The translations under genes and the position numbers were made by a program. Below are positions 33,274 through 44,660 of a DNA stretch of 64,000 bases, piece after piece (the stretch's first letter is position 1; each line of letters begins with the position of its first letter). The notes below the pieces were generated by a model. The model made no database searches. It saw nothing but the letters and a program-made list of their open reading frames with translations, and was not told where the DNA came from. Source of the stretch: Silene conica (Eukaryota; Streptophyta; Magnoliopsida; Caryophyllales; Caryophyllaceae); assembly GCA_029255685.2 (NCBI GenBank), contig CM055318.2, positions 15,319,001-15,383,000 on the forward strand, in the 5' to 3' direction.

Positions 33274-36255
33274 CTAGTACATGTTCGGCATACGCCTTAA
33301 ACCCATAGATAAAACATGAGCATCATGCTTAGCTTGTGATAATGCTTTGGTTAAAGGATCAGCAACATTTTCTTCTGTCCCAACCTTACATATCACAATT
33401 TCCTTTCTATCTAGAAAATCTCTAATCACATGATATTTTCTTTGTACATGCTTCGATCTATTGCTAGACTTCGGCTCCTTAGCTTGAAAAACAGCACCAC
33501 TATTATCACAATAGAGGGTGATAGGATCTTCGGCCTCGGAAACTACTCTTAGTCCCTCAAGAAACTGCCTAATCCAAACTGCTTCTTTTGCAGCTTCACA
33601 TGCTGCTATGTACTCTGCTTCCGTTGTAGAATCCGCAACCACTGGCTCTTTAAAGCTCTTCCAACTAACGGCACCACCATTAAGGATAAAAACGTATCCA
33701 GCCTGGGATTTCATATCGTCTCTATCCGTTTGGAAGCTAGCATCTGTGTAATCCTTTACACTTAGCTCATCTTCCCCACCAAACACCAAAAATGAATCCT
33801 TAGTCCTTCTTAAGTATTTAAGGATATTCTTGACAGCAATCCAGTGACCTTCACCTGGATTAGCTTGATATCTACTAGTCATGCTTAAAGCATGTGAGAC
33901 ATCTGGACGAGTGCATACCATGGCGTACATGATAGATCCAACTGCGGAAGCATAAGGAATCTCTTTCATGCGTTCAACATCTTCGGGTTTAGTGGGAGAT
34001 TGAGATTTACTCAAAACAATCCCACTTCCTATAGGAAGAAATCCCCTTTTGGAATTCTTCATGCTGAAACGTCGAAGTACCTTATCGATATAAGATTCTT
34101 GACTTAGTGCCAATATCCTTTTGAGTCTATCTCTATAGATCCGGATACCTAGTATGCGTTGTGCATTGCCTAAATCCTTCATTTGAAAATGACTTCCTAA
34201 CCATCCTTTCACAGAGGATAGCATTGGAATATCATTTCCAATAAGTAGTATGTCATCCACATACAGTATTAGGAACACAACTTTGCTCCCACTGAATTTG
34301 GTATATAAACATGGTTCCTCGACACTTCGAGCAAAACCATTTTCTTTTATAACTTCATTAAAACGATGATTCCAACTCCTGGATGCTTGCTTAAGACCAT
34401 AGATGGATTTCTTAAGTTTGCATACCTTGTTAGGATTTTTAAGATCCTCAAAACCTTCAGGTTGTATCATATACACATCCTCCTTTAAATACTCATTCAA
34501 GAAGGCGGTTTTGACATTCATTTGCCATACTTCATAATCATGAAATGCGGCGATCGCTAACATTATCCTAATAGATCTAAGCATAGCAACTGGAGCAAAG
34601 GTTTCATCATAATGAAGACCTTGAACTTGGGTAAACCCTTTAGCTACTAGCCTAGCTTTGTAGACATCATCATGTCCTTCTATGTCATTCTTCACTTTGA
34701 AGATCCACTTGCACTGAAGAGGTCTCATGCCTTCAGTCAAGTCAACCAAGTCCCATACTTGATTTTGAAACATAGAATCCATCTCGGATTTCATGGCTTC
34801 TTGCCATTTTGCGGAGTCGGGACTAGAGATTGCAGCTTTATAAGTGGTAGGCTCGTCACTTTCTAAAAGTAAAACATCAAGACTACCATCTCCCTCAATT
34901 AGTCCAACATACCTATCAGGTTGATGTGGAATTCTACTCGACCTCCTAGGTTGAATAGGCACCAAAGCAGACGAAGAAGGAACATTTTCGTTCATCTCTA
35001 CTTCAGTTTGTGGCTCTTGGACTTCATTGATTTCTCGAAGTTCAAAATTTCTCCCACTTTGTCTTCTAGAAACAAATTCCTTTTCTAGAAAGACAGCCTC
35101 AATAGACACAAACACTTTGTTATCCTGAGGTTTATAGAAGTAATACCCACGTGAGGTGGTTGGATAACCAATAAAAGTGCATTTTTCGGATCTCGGAGCT
35201 AATTTGTCATCGGTCTTTACCTTGACATAAGCCTTACAACCCCATATCTTCATATAGGATAATGAAGGAACCTTTCCTCTCCACATCTCATATGGAGTCT
35301 TTTCGGTCGCTTTTGTTGGACTAACGTTCAACGATTTGATGGCGGTGAGAATTGCAAATCCCCAAAATGAATCTGGTAAATCGGTTTGACTCATCATAGA
35401 TCTTACCATATCTAATAAAGTTCGATTTCTCCTTTCAGCCACACCATTAAGTTGTGGCGTTCCAGGAGGTGAGAGTTGTAATAATATACCATTATCTTTC
35501 AAGTGTGAATCAAATTCACCACTAAGATATTCACCACCACGATCCGATCGAAGTGCTTTAATTTTCTTGTCAAGTTGGTTTTCTACCTCATTTTGAAATT
35601 CCTTGAATTTCATGAAGGCTTCACTTTTAAACTTCATTAAGTAGATATGCCCATATCTACTCAAATCATCTGTGAAGGTGATGAAGTAGTCATAGTTTCC
35701 CCTAGCTGTGATCGTTAATGGACCACATACATCGGTATGAATGAGTCCTAGTAAATCACTTGCTCTTGTTCTTTTACCACTAAAAGGATTTCGAGTCATT
35801 TTGCCTAGGAGGCAAGCCTCGCATATACCATATGATTCATAATCAAATGGTTTGATAATGTTAGTCTTCACTAATCTTTTAATGCGATTTTCGTTTATAT
35901 GACCAAGTCGACAATGCCAATAAAATGATTCATTTGGTTCACTTGTTTTTGCTCTTTTAGACTCTATGTTATAAACATCACGGAATGAGGTCGCAGTTTC
36001 CAAAACATAGATTCCATTAACAGAAGTGGCATGACCAATAACCATGTCATTCTTAGAAATAATACAACAATTGTTCTTAATGGAAAAACTATAACCTTCA
36101 ATGTCTAACATTGCAACGGAAATAATGTTCTTAGAAAGCGTTGGTACATAATAACAATTATTTAAATGTAGCTCAATTCCGCTTGGCAAGGCTAGAGTGC
36201 ATGTCCTCTTTGAAGTGGCCGCTACCCGAGCTCCATTTCCAAGTCGGAGATCCAT
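33274..36255 (-). CDS. Copia pol frame (protease edge, integrase, RT, RNase H)
   Basis: This is a single open frame of 993 codons of a retroelement fossil. In order it has: the end of the protease region (DLRLGNGARV); GAG-pre-integrase with HCRLGHINENRIKRL and a CEACLLGK zinc motif (about 110-155); the integrase core with LIHTDVCGP, ALRSDRGGEYLS and NGVAERRNRTLL (about 165-290); RVT_2 reverse transcriptase with LQCKWIFKVK and LYVDDILLIGND (about 480-690); and RNase H with YCDNSGAVFQAKEPKSSN (about 830-960). It ends GLRRMPNMY. The protease DTG motif lies upstream of the first Met at 36255, so that Met is not the natural start of the polyprotein. Confidence 0.9.
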   Translation of the reverse strand: MDLRLGNGARVAATSKRTCTLALPSGIELHLNNCYYVPTLSKNIISVAMLDIEGYSFSIKNNCCIISKNDMVIGHATSVNGIYVLETATSFRDVYNIESKRAKTSEPNESFYWHCRLGHINENRIKRLVKTNIIKPFDYESYGICEACLLGKMTRNPFSGKRTRASDLLGLIHTDVCGPLTITARGNYDYFITFTDDLSRYGHIYLMKFKSEAFMKFKEFQNEVENQLDKKIKALRSDRGGEYLSGEFDSHLKDNGILLQLSPPGTPQLNGVAERRNRTLLDMVRSMMSQTDLPDSFWGFAILTAIKSLNVSPTKATEKTPYEMWRGKVPSLSYMKIWGCKAYVKVKTDDKLAPRSEKCTFIGYPTTSRGYYFYKPQDNKVFVSIEAVFLEKEFVSRRQSGRNFELREINEVQEPQTEVEMNENVPSSSALVPIQPRRSSRIPHQPDRYVGLIEGDGSLDVLLLESDEPTTYKAAISSPDSAKWQEAMKSEMDSMFQNQVWDLVDLTEGMRPLQCKWIFKVKNDIEGHDDVYKARLVAKGFTQVQGLHYDETFAPVAMLRSIRIMLAIAAFHDYEVWQMNVKTAFLNEYLKEDVYMIQPEGFEDLKNPNKVCKLKKSIYGLKQASRSWNHRFNEVIKENGFARSVEEPCLYTKFSGSKVVFLILYVDDILLIGNDIPMLSSVKGWLGSHFQMKDLGNAQRILGIRIYRDRLKRILALSQESYIDKVLRRFSMKNSKRGFLPIGSGIVLSKSQSPTKPEDVERMKEIPYASAVGSIMYAMVCTRPDVSHALSMTSRYQANPGEGHWIAVKNILKYLRRTKDSFLVFGGEDELSVKDYTDASFQTDRDDMKSQAGYVFILNGGAVSWKSFKEPVVADSTTEAEYIAACEAAKEAVWIRQFLEGLRVVSEAEDPITLYCDNSGAVFQAKEPKSSNRSKHVQRKYHVIRDFLDRKEIVICKVGTEENVADPLTKALSQAKHDAHVLSMGLRRMPNMY

Positions 36256-36453
36256 CTCTCCCTTGTCAATCTTCTCGGCTCCTCTTAAACCCTGTACACG
36301 ATTACAAAGGTGAGAACCACAACCAGTATCTAATACCCAAGTTGAATTAGAAGTATAATTAATGTCAATAACATAAATTTCGGATAAAGAATTACCTAAC
36401 GGGATTACAAGACCCTCTTGAATATGCCGTAAATAAATCGGACAATTCCTCCT

Positions 36454-36810
36454 CTAATGACGCATATCACAACTATAGTGACATCGACCCTTTTGTGATT
36501 TCTTTCCCTTCCTTTTCTTCTTTGCAAGACTTTTCTTGCTAGAGCTCCCACTAGCTTTATCATAAGCTCTTTCTTTCAAATACAAGGCATCCAACTCTCG
36601 ATTTAGCTCATCAATATAAGCCGTATCAAGTAAAGGTCCCTTGGGATATGGGAGAGAAGTGACAAAGTTCACATTGCCATCCGGACCCGTTCCGAAATGA
36701 ATTTCTCTAGTAGTATCAAGGTTATGGCGGGTGCAAATTTCGTCAAACATTGTGACAAGAGTCAATAGTAATGGGTGTTGTAGGGTTCGACGGATCCATT
36801 GCGGTCTCAA
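36454..36810 (-). pseudogene. Copia gag remnant
   Basis: About 118 codons ending in a Lys-rich stretch and the start of a CCHC zinc knuckle (GRCHYSCDMRH), the usual end of a Copia gag. A full Copia gag is two to three times longer. It is broken. Confidence 0.65.
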
Positions 36811-38584
36811 TTACTACAAAAACGGAAAATAAAGGAAAATTAACGTTTATCATTTTGATTTATTCACTTGTGTAAACAAGCAAAACATTTACTCAATGAT
36901 CTCTTACCCAATTAAGTAAATGATCCCGAGATCCAAATACATACTAACTTGGGCACGGTTTAGCCGATACATCCCTCATTAATATGACTCGGTGGATTAA
37001 CTCCTTAATCGATTCTACTTTTAGAACTCCCGGTCGATAATTACATTAATTCTTATCTTAGCCCGAACTTATTACCACTACGGTGGCTCGAATACTTTCG
37101 TTGAGATCGACCAAATTTCTAGAACGTAATCATATTACCCCACTTCACCAACGTAATAAGGTTTGCACCCCGGTTTAGCCGAGCCTACTCCCTTATGAAG
37201 AAGAACCTTCGCGGGTTCTTTACTTTTTGGTATGGCTATGTCTCAATTTTAAAATGTCGTAAGAGATCTTGTCAATTTATTATCTATCCCCTTTAAGTGA
37301 ACTAATTCGGTGAATTATGGATAAATTGATTGACACGGAGTGGGACTCGAAACTCGATATGCATGTTTAGTTGATGGCGATTTGGCAATGCATGCAACAT
37401 ATAAAATAAATACAAAACATGTTTAAACTCCTAGTATGGCCTTTCCTAAGATAGAAAACAAATGTAAATTACAAATTCGGAAACCAACTCCTTTGGTCCC
37501 TTGAACTTCAAAGCGGCACGCATCCCAAGGAAACTCCGTCTCGGTCGGAACTCCTTTCCGAAATGGCACCGTCTTCAAGGATTTCAGAATTACAAATATT
37601 TACAAATTTTCTATCTATTTTATACATTATAAAATAAAATAAAATAACAAAATAAAGTGATACGAGATCACATTTAATTACAACCAAATCGATAGCCCTT
37701 ACATTACGAGAAATATCGATTAAACAACTAAGGCCATACCAAGAAAATTACATAATTCAAAATTATATAACAAAATAATGACATTCATACAAAATAATAT
37801 AATGCATCAAAATTAAATATGTTCATTTTAATGCCAAATCGCCCTAATACATATTATTAGTCTTAACTCATCCGGTTTTATGGAATTTACGATTTAACTT
37901 TTAAACATGCCATAAACTTCAATATAAATCATATTTACATCAAAATTAACTTTCCTAACACATTTTAGGATTAAAATTAGTCTACACTAATATTGGCAAA
38001 ATTAATTCAAAATTAATTTATGTGTTCATTTTTGGCCTTAATAATCTCATAATCAACATGAAAAATTCAAATTAAATTACAATAATTAAAATTTGAATTT
38101 CGAAAATTTTTAACATTCTGAAAAATTACTTTAATAATCACAATGTCAAAATTTCATGGTTAAAATATTCGAACTAGTTTCGACAAATAATTTAATTTTA
38201 ACCAACATGTCAATATTACTCCATTTATCGTATAAATCGTAATGCATGCAATACAACTTTATTTTGTACGAAATTTTACACACTATTTGTAAAATATGCA
38301 TGCGACATTATTCATGAAGATCACGGCCAGAAACTTTTCCATCTATTTTTAGTCTAATTTTTCGATTTCAACAAATAAATCGTCTAAAATTACTAAAATG
38401 ATTTAAATGAACAACTTTAAATTCCACAAATTATCAATATAACCTAAAAACATTTTTAGGACCGGATTTATACACATGCAAAACATTTCGAGTGATTTAT
38501 CATATAAGTCGAAATATGTAGTTTTGTTTAAGTTACAATAACTCGGAAAAACAATACCGATTATGCATGCAAACAACCATTTGC
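36811..38584 (-). other. Inner Copia leader, non-coding
   Basis: About 1.8 kb between the primer site and the gag remnant, unusually long and with no open frame. It holds several small palindromes (for example CGGCTAAACCG-type phrases near 36960 and 37170). Confidence 0.6.
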
Positions 38585-38596
38585 TCTGATACCAAT
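38585..38596 (-). other. Primer-binding site, tRNA-iMet type
   Basis: On the minus strand TGGTATCAGAGC, the complement of the initiator tRNA-Met 3' end, stands directly inside the 5' LTR. Confidence 0.88.
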
Positions 38597-39782
38597 TGTT
38601 GGGTTTCTTAAACTCACATTATGATTTTAGTCATACTAATTTTAACTCATAATCTTATAGATCTTATTGCATGCATAACTAGATGATGGCCAAAACATAA
38701 GAAGAACAAATAATCCTTACATTGTTTGAGTTTCGGCTAAATGGGCACAATCAAGGACTCCTTCTTTGATTGTTCTTGAGCTTATATCAAAGGATGATCC
38801 TCCGAGTCCCCAAATTAGAAGACCTCCAATGAGTTAACACCAAGACACACTCTAATAATATTTATGTTAGATCTTACTAGAATCTCACACAAATAACCTA
38901 GTTATTACTATTATTATCTTATAATAATTAAGTGAATGAACAATGTAAATTGTTCTTGAGTTTTGGATAGTACACGGCTGAAAATCAAGAGAAGGATGAG
39001 ATTATTTGTCTCTCTAAAACTCTCTCAATATTTGCATGTTGAATAATGAAGAATGAATTAGAGCTAGTGTACAATACACTCTCCTTTGGCCTTTTGTTTG
39101 GACGGTTGGATGAGGTGCCCTATGCATGGGCACCAAACCACCACATGTCAATATTAGTCTATAAAATGTTTTATAATTTTATCAAATAAAATTCAAACAT
39201 AAAATAACATAATACATATATAATGTAATGGTAGTGTGATGGTCTATCACACGGTCCAAACCCAAGCCTACCATGTACATTTTATCACTTATAAAATGGA
39301 CATTATTAGTTTAACTAATTTAAACTTAATTATCATGTAATAATAATCCTATTATTATTATTAGATTTTTATATTAAAACATTTCTAATATAAATTAATT
39401 CATTCTTAAATAATGTTTCATAAACATATTAGCTTTAGTAATGACATATCATTCACTAAAATGTTTACAATTTATAATCGTATTATAAATATATTCCAAA
39501 CTCGATATATATAAACCAGGATTGATATGTCTCGAATCATGTACGACCATATCGTTTTCTTATTAAAAGAGTTGTCCTATAGGTGTGACCTAAATGGATC
39601 GACTGATCACCACCGTCATATGACAGTAATGTTAAACTCTAGTAAGCCAATCATTACCGATTAATGTTGATCAGTCGACTATATGAAAAGGATCATCCCT
39701 TGAGTATTCTTATTGCAGATTTATCAGCAATTTATATTTTACTGACGTGATCGCACTATTGTTGAGGACACTTTTCCCAACA
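38597..39782 (-). repeat. Inner Copia 5' LTR
   Basis: 1186 bp and about 99 percent identical to the copy at 31289-32473. The same paired arms are present. Confidence 0.92.
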
Positions 39783-41352
39783 GTATATTCATCAAGTTTG
39801 TCTCAAAAGCACCACCGTTTAAGGCTATGAATTACACAACACCATATAAACAAGAGATTTCAGATCTAGTCAAGTGTATATTCATCAAGTGCGTCTCAAA
39901 AGCACCACTATTTAAGGCTATGAATTACACAACGTCAAGTCAAGTGTATATTCATCAAGTGCGTCTGAAAAGCACCACCGTTTAAGGCTATGAATTACAC
40001 AACGTCATATAAACAAGAGACTTCAGATCTAGTCAAGTGTCTATTTATCTTGACCTAAGATCTTAAGTCCCATTCCCCTCGACGTATTAACGACTAATCT
40101 CCTAGTCAGCCCCTTAGTAAAAGGGTCAGCAAGATTGATTTCAGACTTCACATAGTCCAAAGCGATTACTCCATTCTCAAGGAGTTGTTTAACTGCAGCA
40201 TATCTGATTCGAATGTGTCGTTTCTTTGCATTATAGACACTATTCTTAGCAACACCAATTGCAGCTTGTGAGTCACAGTGTAAGGAAACCGTTGTTTTCC
40301 GTCCTTCCCACACTGGTACATCTGCTAACAGGTTTCTCAACCAATCAGCCTCTTGTCCTGCTAACTCAAGAGCTATGAACTCCAATTCCATGGTAGAGCG
40401 TGCTATACAAGTCTGTTTTGAAGACTTCCACGATATAGCGCCTCCACCCATGGTGAAGACATAACCACTAGTTGAACAAATCTCATCGTTACCTGAAACC
40501 CAATTTCCATCACAATATCCTTCTAACACAGCAAGAAATTTACTATAATGCAAACAAAGGTCAACTGTTCCTTTTAGGTATTTTAGTAAACGACGAAGAG
40601 CATTCCAATGTTCATTACTAGGGTTATGTGTATAACGACTTAGTCTACTAACGGCATATGCAATATCTGGTCGGGTACAGTTCATAAGAAACATCACACT
40701 ACCTATGATCTTAGCATACTCTTCTTGGGATACACTCTTACCCATTTACACAAATGTATACTAGCATCATAAGGTGTCCTAGCAGGCACTTCATCAAAGC
40801 AGTTAAACTTTTTCAACACTTTTTCAACATAATGAGATTGACTTAAACAAATTCCATTGGGGTTTCGAATAACCTTAACCCCTAGGATTACATCAACTTC
40901 TCCTAAGTCCTTCATCTCAAAATGTGATGACAGAAATTCTTTGGTTTAATTATCACATCTAAATTAGTACCAAAAATAAACATGTCATCCACATATAGGC
41001 ATATGATAACACAATTAGATTCTATCACTTTGGAATAAACACATGAATCAGAGTTGTTAATCATAAAGCCATTACTCATCAAAGTGTTGTTGAATTTCTC
41101 ATACCACTGTTTCGGTGCTTGTTTCGGACCATAAAGTGACTTGTTCAGTTTACACACTTTATTCTCTTGACCCTTAACCACAAACCCTTCAGGTTGCGAC
41201 ATATAGATCTCTTCCTTTAGCTCACCATTCAAATAAGCATTTTTGACATCCATCTGATGTATAGTAAGATTACGAATAGCAGCTAAAGCGACAAGAGTTC
41301 TTATAGTCGAAATTTTGGTCACAGGAGAATAGGTATCAAAATAATCAATACC

Positions 41353-42878
41353 TGATACGGAAAAACTAGTGGTCGTTATTACACTAATTATCTCGCCAAA
41401 CAATTTATAAAACCTAAACTAGACTCGACTATACTCGAAATAAAAAGTAGTAAAGTGCAAGTTAAGGGTCGAACCCAAGAGAAAGGAAATAACTAAAAAC
41501 TTGCTTACACACAACTAGACAAAGATTAGATGAAAACTTAGTGATGATTAGAGATTAAAGATAAAATGACTTATAAACAAACCATGGATATTAACTTAAA
41601 TGAACAACAAGGAAATAACATAAATGCAAAGATAAATGATTGGAAAAACATTCACAAAGACAACAAAAGAGCAATAAATGAGAAATGATTTTGGGCTAGG
41701 CAATACCACAAACAATAAATGTGCACAAATTCAATAAGGGAGAAAATCTTGGTGTAACCTTCTCAAAATACCTCAACAAAGACAAAGTCGACTCTATCAC
41801 CCCTCCTATTTATCTACCCACTAAGAACATCCTAAGATAGTGAATCCCATGACTAAACCGTACATAGGGTTCCTTCGATTCTAGCCTAAGCCACTAAACG
41901 GTAACAAGAGGACTAAAACCAAGCGATTAAAGATTAAGCCAAAGGATGAACAAGGGAACTAATCTACACACATTAAACCATGCTAGTAGAATTAGTCATG
42001 TAAACTCTACTCAAAAGGTATTTCCTTTAAACCAATTCCACACAATTTGAGTTTGCTACTACAAATCCTAAGTAAAAACTAAGCCATTTCCTTAGAACAT
42101 GCAAAGATTGAACAACTAGAAGCAAGGATTATCAAACCCAACAACTAATTACTCAAAATAAAACATTAAAACAAAGAGAGAACATTAGATAAACTAGAGG
42201 GATGAAAGTGTCTTACAATATCAAAGTTGGATGCTTTGATTAGGATTACACCAAGAATGAGAAGATTAGCTTCTCATTTGCATAATTACAAGCTTTAAAT
42301 TAGGGAAAGATTACAATTAATTTGAGAGTAAAAATTCTTGTTCTAAAGATAAGATATGATGTCTTAAAACATTCTGAAGTTGAGTATTTATACCCCTGCA
42401 CAAAACCCTAGGATAATTTCATTTTAAAAGCCCAAACACGGATTAGAAAATCCGTGTAAAACAGAGATGCGCAGGGGGCGCAGGCTGCGCAGGACCCCCT
42501 TTGCCTGCGCTGGAATTGCGCAGCTGCGCACGACATTTGCGCAGGCTGCGCAGTGCCTCGCAGCTTGCTTCCCTTTGCTTCATTTCTTCAATTTGCATCA
42601 ATACTTCAAATCCTCCCAAGTTCACTTCACAAGCTACTTCCCAAGCAAAATAGATGGACGATGTTGAAACATGCGCGTCATTCTTTGACCGTGGAACGGT
42701 TTCCCTTGATCCTTGAATTCCGATTATAAGAATTAACATGGAACAAAGGTAAAAATGATATAAAACCACAACATGACCAAATATCAAAATACTTGACAAG
42801 ACGACACTAACGACCCGTAATAAAAGAATAGATCGTGATAAAATCACAATCTAAGACCGACACAACTCTCTATTATCA
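41353..42878 (-). mobile_element. Gypsy solo LTR, 1.5 kb
   Basis: On the minus strand it begins TGATAATAGAGAG and ends TTCCGTATCA, flanked by the target duplication ATACC (41348-41352 and 42879-42883). No internal region is present, so it is a solo LTR left by LTR-LTR recombination. A TATA box (TATAAATA, plus 42385-42392) and a block of GCGCAG(G)CTGCGCA dyads upstream of it (42464-42560) are visible. The GGGTCGAACCC phrase near 41467 is typical of Athila/Tat LTRs. It interrupts the outer Copia's reverse transcriptase. Confidence 0.88.
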
Positions 42879-44107
42879 ATACCCTTCTTTTGTGTAAAGC
42901 CTCTAACTACAAGTCTAGTTTTGAACCTTTCTATTGTACCGTCAGGTCTCATCTTCTTTTTGAAGATCCATTTACTCGTAATGGGTTTACTACCTTTAGG
43001 TAAATCGGTCAACTCCCAAGTCTGATTAGAAACAATAGAATCAAGTTCACTTTTAATAGCATCTTTCCAAAAGTTAGCATCAATGGATTTCATTGCCTCA
43101 CTATAAGTTTTTAGATCATCTTCTATTAAAAATGCCGAAACAAACTCATCACTGGCACAAACAGTGTATCCATATTAAGATAAATAAGTTCTAGCATAAT
43201 CATCATAGTTCTTTGGACATCTAGGTCTTTTACTCCTCCTAGGTTCACCATCATGATCAGTAGGAGTGCTACTACAACTAGCATGTGAAGACATATCAAT
43301 AGATGCAACAGGTAAAGAAAGAGATGAAACAACTTTTTTCTGAAACAGAAAAACATGCTCAACAAATTCAGCATCTCTAGCCTCAGATATAGAACGGTCA
43401 CTCAAAGACATAAATCTATAAGCAGAACTATTTTGAGCATAACCTATAAAAACACAATCATAGGTTTTTTATCCAACGGTTGGTCTCCTAAAGTCAGGTA
43501 AACCCACTTTAACCAAACACCCCCACACTCTAAGGTAACTCAGGTTAGGAGGATAGCCCTTCCAAATCTCGTAGGGTGTCTTGTCAATTTTCTTATGAGG
43601 TACACGGTTAAGAATGTGACAAGCAGAGAGTATTGCTTCCTCCCACATATCGTCAGATAGGCCAGAACTTAAAAGCATAGCATTCATCATCTCTTTTAAA
43701 GTTCTATTTTTTCGTTCAGCTATACCATTGGATTGGGGTAAGTAAGGTGGACTAGGCTCATGTATTAAACCGTTTGCAGCACAAAATTCGGCTAGATATC
43801 TGGAATTATACTCACCACCTCTATCAGACTTTTCCCTTTTGATTTTTCTGTCGAGTTGATTTTCGACCTCATTTTTAAAGTTTATAAACGATTGTTCTAC
43901 TTCATCTTTAGTCTTAAGCAAATATACTCGAGTGTACCTCGAACAGTCGTCTATAAAAGTCACATAATAATTCTTGCCACCTCTACTTGCAACATTTTTG
44001 AAGTCAGCTAGGTCGGTGTGAATTAACTCAAGAAGACTCGTACTCCTAGTTGTAACAGGTTTACTAGGTTTCTTTGTGAATTTAGCCTCAACACAGCTAA
44101 CACATTT

Positions 44108-44660
44108 TGTAACACCCCAAGAGTATGAGAGGAAAGTTGTCCCACATCGGTAGAATGTGAGGCTTGTGATATGTTTATAATAACTTCCACCCACCACTTA
44201 GTAACAAGGCCTTGTGCTTTTGGGCTTAGGTGAGGACAAATAATGGGCCCAAAAGTGTGCACCCATCTTATTGGGTTTGTGTTACGGCCGTGGTGGGTCG
44301 GGTTGTTACAAATGGTATCAGAGCGACCCTGCGACCGTGTGGTGAGCCTGTGGTCGGGAGTACCCGGGTCACACACCTAGCGGGGGAGGATTCTGGTCCT
44401 GGTTGTGGTCAAGTTTGAGGCACAACGAGGACGTTGTGTTCTTTAAGTGGGGGAGTTTGTAACACCCCAAGAGTATGAGAGGAAAGTTGTCCCACATCGG
44501 TAGAATGTGAGGCTTGTGATATGTTTATAATAACTTCCACCCACCACTTAGTAACAAGGCCTTGTGCTTTTGGGCTTAAGTGAGGACAAATAATAGGCCC
44601 AAAAGTGTGCACCCATCTTATTGGGTTTGTGTTACGGCCGTGGTGGGTCGGGTTGTTACA
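44108..44660 (+). mobile_element. TRIM (tiny LTR retroelement), 553 bp
   Basis: Two 203-bp LTRs (44108-44310 and 44458-44660) start TGTAACACCCCAAGAG and end GGGTTGTTACA, with two differences between them. A tRNA-iMet primer site (44312-44323, TGGTATCAGAGC) and a polypurine tract (44445-44455, AGTGGGGGAG) flank a 147-bp non-coding interior. The target duplication is CATTT (44103-44107 and 44661-44665). There is no coding capacity, as in all TRIMs. No 5S-rRNA-like part is seen, so it is not Cassandra. It looks whole and young and interrupts the outer Copia's integrase. Confidence 0.92.

Larger units (their letters stand above)
31289..39782 (-). mobile_element. Young inner Copia element, 8.5 kb
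   Basis: LTRs of 1185 and 1186 bp start TGTTGGGTTTCTTAAAC and end TTTTCCCAACA, with target duplication GTATA (31284-31288, 39783-39787). I count 11 substitutions and one indel between them (about 0.9 percent), so roughly 0.4-0.7 million years. A tRNA-iMet primer site, a short gag remnant, one long open pol frame (33274-36255) and a polypurine tract (32474-32483) are present. The pol part looks nearly whole; gag is reduced and broken, with a small number of breaks overall. It is the same broad lineage as the decayed element at 11.5-17.3 kb (Tork/TAR/Angela side, tentative). Confidence 0.92.
31188..40036 (-). repeat. 94-bp tandem repeat of outer Copia, split by insertion
   Basis: The unit GTGTATATTCATCAAGTG...AGATCTAGTCAA occurs once at 31188-31281 and about three times at 39783-40036 (one copy shortened). 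The inner Copia landed at the GTATA in the second unit, so the array was tandem before that insertion. It lies between the end of RNase H and the 3' LTR. Confidence 0.8.

Noticed and set aside
39783-40040. CRISPR-like or satellite array
   Set aside because: The units are adjacent without spacers and belong to the 3' region of the outer Copia; the organism is a plant.
42443-42847. 134-codon minus-strand frame
   Set aside because: It lies inside a gypsy solo LTR and is driven by GC-rich dyads.
44108-44660. Cassandra-type TRIM
   Set aside because: The LTRs lack any 5S-rRNA-like segment, so I call it only a TRIM.
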